Part shown: piece by piece, positions 6,467-10,007 of the stretch
Numbering within the stretch: the first letter of the stretch is position 1
Layout: every line of letters begins with the position of its first letter
Assembly: GCA_020355945.1 (NCBI GenBank)
Contig: CP070627.1
Coordinates: 5,911,563 to 5,921,569 of the forward strand
Origin: Candidatus Aminicenantota bacterium
GTDB lineage: Bacteria > Acidobacteriota > Aminicenantia > UBA2199
DNA: 10,007 nt
Reading direction: 5' to 3'
Translations under genes and position numbers: made by a program
Notes under the pieces: model-generated
Seen by the model: the letters and a program-made list of their open reading frames with translations, nothing else
Database searches by the model: none
Told to the model about the DNA's origin: nothing

Positions 6467-6916
6467 TTATATTTTTAGTGCTTCGGGTTTCTGGGCTTGA
6501 TGCTTATGCTCAGAACCTGCGTATACTTTTAATTTCTTTAAAATTTTTCGATTCAGTTTGTTTTTAGGAAGCATTCCTCTGACGGCGTGGGTAATGACCC
6601 GTTTCGGGTGAGTGGCTATCATGCGTTTGTAGGTGATCTCTTTCAGCCCACCCATATAGCCGGAATGTCTATAATACATTTTTTGGCTTTCTTTTTTTCC
6701 CGTGAGTTTTACTTTATCGGCATTCACAATAATGACAAAATCCCCGGTGTCAAAAAAAGGGGTATAAAGGGGTTTATTTTTGCCCCTCAAAATATCCGCG
6801 ACTCTTGAGGCCAGCCGGCCAAGGACGATTCCTTCTGCATCCACAAGCCACCATTTCTTCTTCTCTATCGCACTTTTTTGCGGCAAAAGGGTCTTATTGC
6901 TTTTATTCAGTCTCAT
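6467..6916 (-). CDS. rplM: 50S ribosomal protein L13
   Basis: The protein has 149 residues. Typical L13 features in order are [19 protein letters not shown] (22-40), [19 protein letters not shown] (43-61), [11 protein letters not shown] (65-75), [13 protein letters not shown] (81-93) and [20 protein letters not shown] (113-132) with a following [14 protein letters not shown]. The N-terminus carries about 15 more residues than the shortest homologues. ATG 6916 has GAGGT seven bases upstream, and this is the first gene of the operon, about 20 nt after the predicted transcription start of the promoter at 6942-6970. L13 is an early 50S assembly protein. Confidence 0.97.
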   Translation of the reverse strand: MRLNKSNKTLLPQKSAIEKKKWWLVDAEGIVLGRLASRVADILRGKNKPLYTPFFDTGDFVIIVNADKVKLTGKKESQKMYYRHSGYMGGLKEITYKRMIATHPKRVITHAVRGMLPKNKLNRKILKKLKVYAGSEHKHQAQKPEALKI

Positions 6917-6941
6917 TTCTACCTCGTATTGTAAAAGTTAT

Positions 6942-6970
6942 AATGTATACTATTTTTGTTTATTTGTCAA
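6942..6970 (-). promoter_or_regulatory. Sigma70-type promoter of the rplM-rpsI-rpsB-tsf-pyrH-frr operon
   Basis: On the minus strand a perfect -35 box TTGACA (6970-6965) is followed, after 17 bases, by TACATT (6947-6942, four of six to TATAAT) in a very AT-rich setting (GTATACATTATAAC). The transcript would begin near 6935 and leave about a 20-nt leader before the rplM ATG, too short for an L13-binding autoregulatory structure. Confidence 0.65.
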
Positions 6971-7259
6971 GGTTTTATTGCAAATCCTTTCCCAGAAAAA
7001 CAAATTGATGGTATTTTTTTCTACCTCTCCCTTGAAAATTTACCCTGTTTCCTATTTTTCCATTAGCCACAAAGGTACACAAAGGGGCACAAAGAAAGAC
7101 CGCTGATGAACGCTGATGAACATGATGGCTATGATAAAAGGCTCCATTAGTGAAAAGTTTTTGGGAGTCTGTGACCACCGAACTTTTTTTTCAAAAAGGA
7201 TTTTGGCCGCGCTGCCCTGGAGGCAAAAGTTTATGGTGGATTAAGGTTTTGATTTCCGG
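6971..7259. other. Non-coding region between the ribosomal operon and a TA module, with 10-nt repeats
   Basis: No gene is supported here. At 7068-7097 three 10-nt units begin with CACAAAG (CACAAAGGTA, CACAAAGGGG, CACAAAGAAA), followed at 7101-7120 by an exact tandem pair of CGCTGATGAA. This CACAAAG/GCTGATGAAC text resembles a spacer repeat I associate with intergenic regions of several phyla (from memory, not checked). The rest (7123-7259) includes T-rich and A-rich runs and no clear hairpin terminator. Confidence 0.45.
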
Positions 7260-7288
7260 TTGAAAAAAAGTGGTTATTGTGTTATAAA
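7260..7288 (+). promoter_or_regulatory. Sigma70-type promoter for the plus-strand toxin-antitoxin pair
   Basis: TTGAAA (7260-7265), a 17-base spacer, then TATAAA (7283-7288): a near-consensus promoter. Transcription would start around 7294-7296, on top of the AGAGGT ribosome binding site (7294-7299) and only about 9 nt before the ATG at 7304, giving a very short leader. Confidence 0.6.
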
Positions 7289-7303
7289 TAAAAAGAGGTC
7301 AAT

Positions 7304-7651
7304 ATGGGATTACAAGCTGTTGAGTCAGAAAAGATTTCCTTTTATGCCAGGAAAATTTTGAAAAAAATAGAATCTAATTTCAAAATCATCGCCTTAAATT
7401 CATTAAGAGATGAAAAATATTCTTTGAAATACCCGATATATATTACCATTGAATATGAAAATCAACACGTTATTGCCAGCTTTGATGATGTCGAAGCCTT
7501 TGCTTATGCTGATAATGAATTCGAAGCCGTGGATTTGCTTTGCCGGGAAATCATTGTTCTTTATGACGAACTGATAGAAGATAAAGAAAACCTGGGACCG
7601 CTCCCTAAAAAATGGCTTTCTATATTGGATAATTTCATCAAATGCAATTGA
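7304..7651 (+). CDS. HicB-like antitoxin (115 aa) of a HicA-type toxin-antitoxin pair
   Basis: The start is ATG 7304 with GAGGT four bases upstream. Residues 1-40 form a charged helical lead. From about 42, YPIYITIEYENQHVIASFDD and VEAFAYADNEFEAVDLLCRE follow the HicB plan: a strand, a second strand ending in an acidic turn, then a helix with spaced acidic and aliphatic residues. The C-terminus (KENLGPLPKKWLSILDNFI) resembles a recurring ending (roughly LGPLP---L--L---I) of HicB-like proteins encoded just before small HicA-like toxins. The following toxin gene overlaps it by 10 nt. As an antitoxin it would bind and neutralise that toxin; no DNA-binding domain is evident. Family placement is by pattern only, and a generic uncharacterised protein is the alternative. 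Confidence 0.6.
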   Translation: MGLQAVESEKISFYARKILKKIESNFKIIALNSLRDEKYSLKYPIYITIEYENQHVIASFDDVEAFAYADNEFEAVDLLCREIIVLYDELIEDKENLGPLPKKWLSILDNFIKCN

Positions 7652-7806
7652 AAAAACGGGATGTCCAGAAAATATTTCAAAAATTGGAACTGGAGATTCG
7701 CTCTACCCATCACATTTATGGATGGTTGGTAATAAACGGGGAAAAGATCCTTCGTGTTCACTATTCTTTTGGAAAAGGTAAGAAAAAAGGTGCCAGGCAC
7801 GAATGA
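7642..7806 (+). pseudogene. Truncated HicA-like toxin gene
   Basis: ATG 7642 lies inside the end of the antitoxin gene (10-nt overlap). The 54-residue product starts like a HicA/YcfA double-stranded-RNA-binding-type toxin: MQLKKRDVQKIFQKLELEIR (helix 1), STHHIYGWLVINGEKIL (strands, with His23/His24 at the expected catalytic-histidine place) and RVHYSFGKGKK. Relatives then need the second helix with a phosphate-binding loop, some 20-30 residues more. Here the frame instead enters the repeat GGTGCCAGGCACGAATGACC and stops at TGA 7804-7806 after KGARHE. The toxin has lost its C-terminal third and is probably inactive; whether the 54-residue product still folds is unknown. Confidence 0.62.
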
Positions 7807-7999
7807 CCGTGTGTTTGGCTATGCGTGCCAGCATCCGGGGATCGATTTCTTCCTGGTCATGAAATGCGAAAACAAAATTCGGCCATCCCTTTCGAGACAG
7901 GCCGCGATGGGGGGTGCCTTGCTGGCGTTTGATTTTCCAGCCGGTTCGCAGCAGTGCAGAGAGTACTAATCGGGCTTTGGTTGAAGGCCATTTACTCAT
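7703..7999 (-). CDS. hicA: HicA toxin with a replaced C-terminal tail (HicA/YcfA mRNA interferase family)
   Basis: The start is ATG 7999, overlapping the hicB stop codon as ATGA. Residues 1-64 are a good HicA: KWPSTKARLVLSALLRTGW (3-21), the catalytic-histidine loop QGTPHRGLSRKGW (27-39, H31), NFVFAFHDQEEI (41-52) and the C-terminal helix DPRMLARIAKHT (53-64). HicA toxins cleave mRNA and are held inactive by HicB. Relatives end about eight residues later (typically GL-P-DL), but here the frame passes through the repeat at 7789-7808 and continues for 34 residues (VIRAWHLFSY onward) that are simply the antisense of the neighbouring toxin gene, to TAG 7705-7703. Total length is 98 residues. All catalytic parts are present, so activity is possible but uncertain. 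Confidence 0.8.
   Translation of the reverse strand: MSKWPSTKARLVLSALLRTGWKIKRQQGTPHRGLSRKGWPNFVFAFHDQEEIDPRMLARIAKHTVIRAWHLFSYLFQKNSEHEGSFPRLLPTIHKCDG
7789..7808. repeat. Palindrome-bearing repeat GTGCC-A-GGCAC at the junction of two toxin genes
   Basis: The 20-mer GGTGCCAGGCACGAATGACC contains an 11-nt perfect palindrome (7790-7800). Its GGCACGAATG part recurs inverted at 681-690 downstream of pepF. Both converging toxin frames stop resembling their families exactly here. The motif recalls REP-like or mobile-repeat remnants, which is inference. Confidence 0.5.
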
Positions 8000-8196
8000 G
8001 CCGGGATCGCAAAAACATCATTGATTTCGGGAATTTCCTCGCCGTGCTCCTGGCGATCAGCCAATACGCGCAAAGCCAGGGCTTCGACTTTGGTGATTGC
8101 TTCTTCTCGAGACTTCCCGTAAGACATAACCCCGGGTAGGTCAGGTACTTCGGCGATCCATCGCCCGTCTGTTTCACGTTCTATTTCGATATTCAT
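7996..8196 (-). CDS. hicB: HicB antitoxin
   Basis: The protein has 66 residues from ATG 8196, which has GGAG eight bases upstream; an in-frame ATG at 8211 lies before that site and is less likely. The sequence follows the HicB core: MNIEIERETDGRWIAEVPDL (strands), PGVMSYGKSREEAITKVEAL (acidic turn into the helix) and ALRVLADRQEHGEEIP. It would sequester the HicA encoded directly downstream, with which it shares an ATGA overlap. It lacks a recognisable C-terminal helix-turn-helix or ribbon-helix-helix domain, so it belongs to the minimal HicB type. No convincing promoter is visible in the 60 bases between it and the next gene. Confidence 0.88.
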   Translation of the reverse strand: MNIEIERETDGRWIAEVPDLPGVMSYGKSREEAITKVEALALRVLADRQEHGEEIPEINDVFAIPA

Positions 8197-8256
8197 CGTT
8201 AATACTCCCATTGGTTTTCATCCATGACCGTTTATCAGAATACTCAAGCTTATTTA

Positions 8257-9195
8257 TTACTTTTTACCTTCCTCTTTCATCTCCTGGTCGATTACTTCCA
8301 CTTCTACTTTCCCCTCTACTAAACGCTCTATTTTTTTGAGAAACGAAGAGGGGTTGGAGGTGGTTAATTTAATCCCGTCCGTGGCTTTGGTTATATTTGA
8401 AAAGGCACTGTAGATATCCCCGGAATTTTCAATAAAATCCACTCCCCTCCGGGAGCGCAGTTCCGCGGGTTGAAGATACAAAAGATGAAATCTTACCCTG
8501 GCATATTTTAAAGCCGTTTCGATTTTTTTAAAATCAAGGACTGTTTTGTAGTCTTCCCCCATGAAAACTTCCACCGCTTGAAAACCGATTTGGACGGGAT
8601 TTTGTCGCAATCGTTCCATGGTTTCCCTGTCCGGGACAGGTCGAACTTCCTTCTGTAAAAACATCAATAGATGATTTTCCCCTTTGACCCGTCTGAATAT
8701 TTTAGCATATTTCATGAGCCGGTCTTCGATGTTTCCCCTTAATGTCAACAAGATTTGTCGGTTTTGCTGGTAACTATTGAGGATACCCTTGGCCCCTCCC
8801 GCCGCTGATGTGCCGCCACTTCCACTTAGGGCCCGGACATTTTGTGTCATCTCTTCTAATGTGCTTCGATACATGTGCATGCTTTTTGAAATATCCTCTT
8901 TAAGTATTTTTAAGATATTGGTGACCAATTGGTTTTTCGGGGCGCTCAACTTTTCCGGTGAGAAGCCGACCAGTCTGTGGGGACTAACGATTATCAATTG
9001 ATCACCCTTTTGAAACACATGATCGAAAAAATATGTGACTGCTTCTTTTATCTGTGCCGAATAGTCCTTCACATCGAACACCAACATGAAATTTCGCTGC
9101 TTGCCGGCATCGGCATTTGCCAGCGGGCCCAATAATACGCTGATGCAAAAAAACAATACCGCTAATTGCAATTGGATAACTCCTGGTTTCGCCAT
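8257..9195 (-). CDS. Exported VWFA-like domain protein with a degenerate metal site (hypothetical)
   Basis: The protein has 312 residues from ATG 9195, with AGGAGG six bases upstream; 27 further codons are open upstream but unsupported. Residues 1-30 are a Sec signal peptide ending ANADA. Strand 1, NFMLVFDVKDYS (35-46), occupies the place of the von Willebrand A MIDAS motif DxSxS but reads D41-V-K-D-Y, lacking both serines. Later parts also recall VWFA-like proteins: GDQLIIVSP (64-72), HLLMFLQKEVRPVPDRE (175-191), YARVRFHLLYLQP (231-243) and FSNITKATDGIKLTTSNPSS (265-284). A Gly/Ser-rich stretch lies at 124-137 and an acidic/Lys-rich C-terminus at 295-312. Function is unknown: a periplasmic or cell-surface binding role without metal-dependent ligand binding is a guess. 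It is divergently oriented to the Spy-like gene. Confidence 0.7.
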   Translation of the reverse strand: MAKPGVIQLQLAVLFFCISVLLGPLANADAGKQRNFMLVFDVKDYSAQIKEAVTYFFDHVFQKGDQLIIVSPHRLVGFSPEKLSAPKNQLVTNILKILKEDISKSMHMYRSTLEEMTQNVRALSGSGGTSAAGGAKGILNSYQQNRQILLTLRGNIEDRLMKYAKIFRRVKGENHLLMFLQKEVRPVPDRETMERLRQNPVQIGFQAVEVFMGEDYKTVLDFKKIETALKYARVRFHLLYLQPAELRSRRGVDFIENSGDIYSAFSNITKATDGIKLTTSNPSSFLKKIERLVEGKVEVEVIDQEMKEEGKK

Positions 9196-9553
9196 CAGGA
9201 ACCTCCTTAGTTTATAATACGTTTTTTCCAGTTCTCTAGTTTTTTCTAATAGCGATGGCATCGCCTGCATACACACTTTTCAAGGAAAAAAGATCCTTAA
9301 CTTCTTTTTTTTTGTCCTTTAATTGGGACAGTCAAAATCAGCATTCTACGCCTACTCTTTTGTACGTTCGTATGTTGATATATTATTTTACTTCAATTGG
9401 CCGGAGGAAATCAATGACCATTGAACCGGATGCTAAAAAAAAAAACAGGGAAACGGGAAAATCAAGAAAAATTTTTGCAAGAAATTGAAATCTGGATTGT
9501 TTCAGGGGTGTAAATGAAAATGAAAACAAATTTGACAGAAACAGGAGGTCACG
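9196..9553. other. Divergent intergenic region with possible micro-ORFs
   Basis: This stretch separates the VWFA-like gene (-) from the Spy-like gene (+). It holds the small palindrome GCGATG-G-CATCGC (9252-9264), a T-rich run (9301-9313), and two tiny plus-strand frames in front of the Spy-like gene: 9414-9488 with a good GGAGG, and 9514-9561 overlapping the Spy-like start. A weak promoter candidate (TTGTAC at 9360-9365, TATTTT 18 bases on) could drive the plus strand. None of this is firmly supported. Confidence 0.35.
9414..9488 (+). CDS. Possible 24-codon leader ORF with an A11 slippery run
   Basis: ATG 9414 has GGAGG six bases upstream, better than many real genes. The frame (MTIEPDAKKKNRETGKSRKI and a few more) ends at TGA 9486-9488. 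After codon 7 it crosses 11 consecutive A (9435-9445); loss of one A or a slip would shift translation into a frame ending at TAA 9511-9513, directly abutting ATG 9514. It could be a leader peptide, a decayed gene or chance; no family is recognised. Confidence 0.25.
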   Translation: MTIEPDAKKKNRETGKSRKIFARN

Positions 9554-10007
9554 ATGACTAAAAAAGTAACAACTCTAATTATTGCGGGTTTGATTTTGAT
9601 TTCAGCGAATCTCATGGCTGAGCCTGCCGGTAGGCACCGGGATATGATGAGACACACCCGGTTCGGGATTCATATGGCGGAGAAAAATCTCTTTCCCGGG
9701 CACGCGCTCTTAAGATTCAAAGATGAGATCGGATTATCCGGGGAACAGGTAAGCAAAATAGAAAAGATGCAAGAACTCTTCCAGGAAGCAGCGATCAGGA
9801 AACAAGCAGATATTAAAATCAAGGAATTGAAATTACGAACCCATCTCAAAAACCAGCAGGTGGACCGCAAGAAAATGGAAGAAATGATCCGGGAAGTCGC
9901 CAAAATGAGAACCGATTTGCAAATCGATCACATGAATTATTTACTTGATTTAAAAGATTTGTTGACACCGGACCAGATCGAAAAAATTGAAACCTTAAAA
10001 AAGGAAA
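9554..10007 (+). CDS. Spy/CpxP-like periplasmic protein (partial, 3' end outside window)
   Basis: The start is ATG 9554 with AGGAGG five bases upstream; 151 codons are visible. Residues 1-22 are a signal peptide (MTKKVTTLIIAGLILISANL, then MA). The mature part is almost wholly helical and highly charged, with two copies of the LTxxQ-type motif of the Spy/CpxP family: LSGEQVSKIEKMQ (61-73) and LTPDQIEKIETLKK (137-150), separated by a long Lys/Glu-rich helix (IRKQADIKIKELKLRTHLKN and on). Family members are periplasmic chaperones or envelope-stress sensors, sometimes metal-linked, and are often encoded beside ECF sigma/anti-sigma or two-component genes; none is visible here. The region between signal peptide and first motif is Met/His-rich (HRDMMRHTRFGIHM), compatible with metal contact. 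Confidence 0.75.
   Translation, partial: MTKKVTTLIIAGLILISANLMAEPAGRHRDMMRHTRFGIHMAEKNLFPGHALLRFKDEIGLSGEQVSKIEKMQELFQEAAIRKQADIKIKELKLRTHLKNQQVDRKKMEEMIREVAKMRTDLQIDHMNYLLDLKDLLTPDQIEKIETLKKE

Noticed and set aside
7561..7800. A minus-strand 79-residue frame under the plus-strand TA pair
   Set aside because: It is a shadow of the antitoxin and toxin coding sequences, with no motif of its own.
9252..9264. GCGATG-G-CATCGC as an operator of the divergent region
   Set aside because: Single short palindrome with no regulator gene nearby; chance is likely.
9196..9276. Upstream extension of the VWFA-like protein by 27 residues
   Set aside because: ATG 9195 has AGGAGG and opens a signal peptide; the extension would bury it.

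Overview
The window looks like a chromosomal piece of a Gram-negative bacterium with moderate GC and AT-rich, repeat-laden intergenic DNA. The evidence is an outer-membrane beta-barrel C-terminus at the left edge, three genes with Sec signal peptides, and a Spy/CpxP-like periplasmic protein at the right edge. A deep-branching phylum such as Acidobacteriota/Aminicenantota would fit the VWFA-like exported protein and the gene order, but this is inference; nothing here fixes the taxon.

Layout. (1) 1-146: the last 47 codons of a beta-barrel protein (+). (2) 118-428: a decayed RelE-like toxin/antitoxin pair (-), its toxin ending inside the barrel gene and its antitoxin lacking an N-terminus. (3) 430-727: non-coding DNA built of short hairpins and repeated AAATTACAAA words. 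(4) 728-6916, all on the minus strand and read right to left: rplM, rpsI, rpsB, tsf, pyrH, frr, a hotdog-fold thioesterase and an exported PepF-like metallopeptidase. A good sigma70-type promoter lies just upstream of rplM (6942-6970). Spacing is tight (1-18 nt) except for an AT-rich repeat spacer of 87 nt between pyrH and frr and a terminator-like hairpin before pepF. (5) 6971-7259: non-coding, with 10-nt tandem repeats. (6) 7260-8196: two convergent toxin-antitoxin modules, a HicB-like/HicA-like pair on + and a canonical hicB-hicA pair on -. Their toxin genes both stop matching their families at one shared 20-bp sequence carrying the palindrome GTGCC-A-GGCAC. (7) 8257-9195: an exported VWFA-like protein lacking the metal-site serines (-). 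(8) 9196-9553: a divergent intergenic region with two possible micro-ORFs. (9) 9554-end: the Spy/CpxP-like protein (+), cut by the window edge.

The core operon supplies ribosomal proteins L13, S9 and S2, elongation factor Ts, UMP kinase and ribosome recycling factor, i.e. translation plus pyrimidine nucleotide supply; the thioesterase and exported peptidase look like appended passengers. The most noteworthy material is the flanks: three toxin-antitoxin modules in 10 kb, each with a damaged or altered toxin gene, two of them broken next to GTGSCAGG-type repeats. I see no convincing new multi-gene defence or metabolic system, no CRISPR array, no tRNA or rRNA and no intact mobile element.
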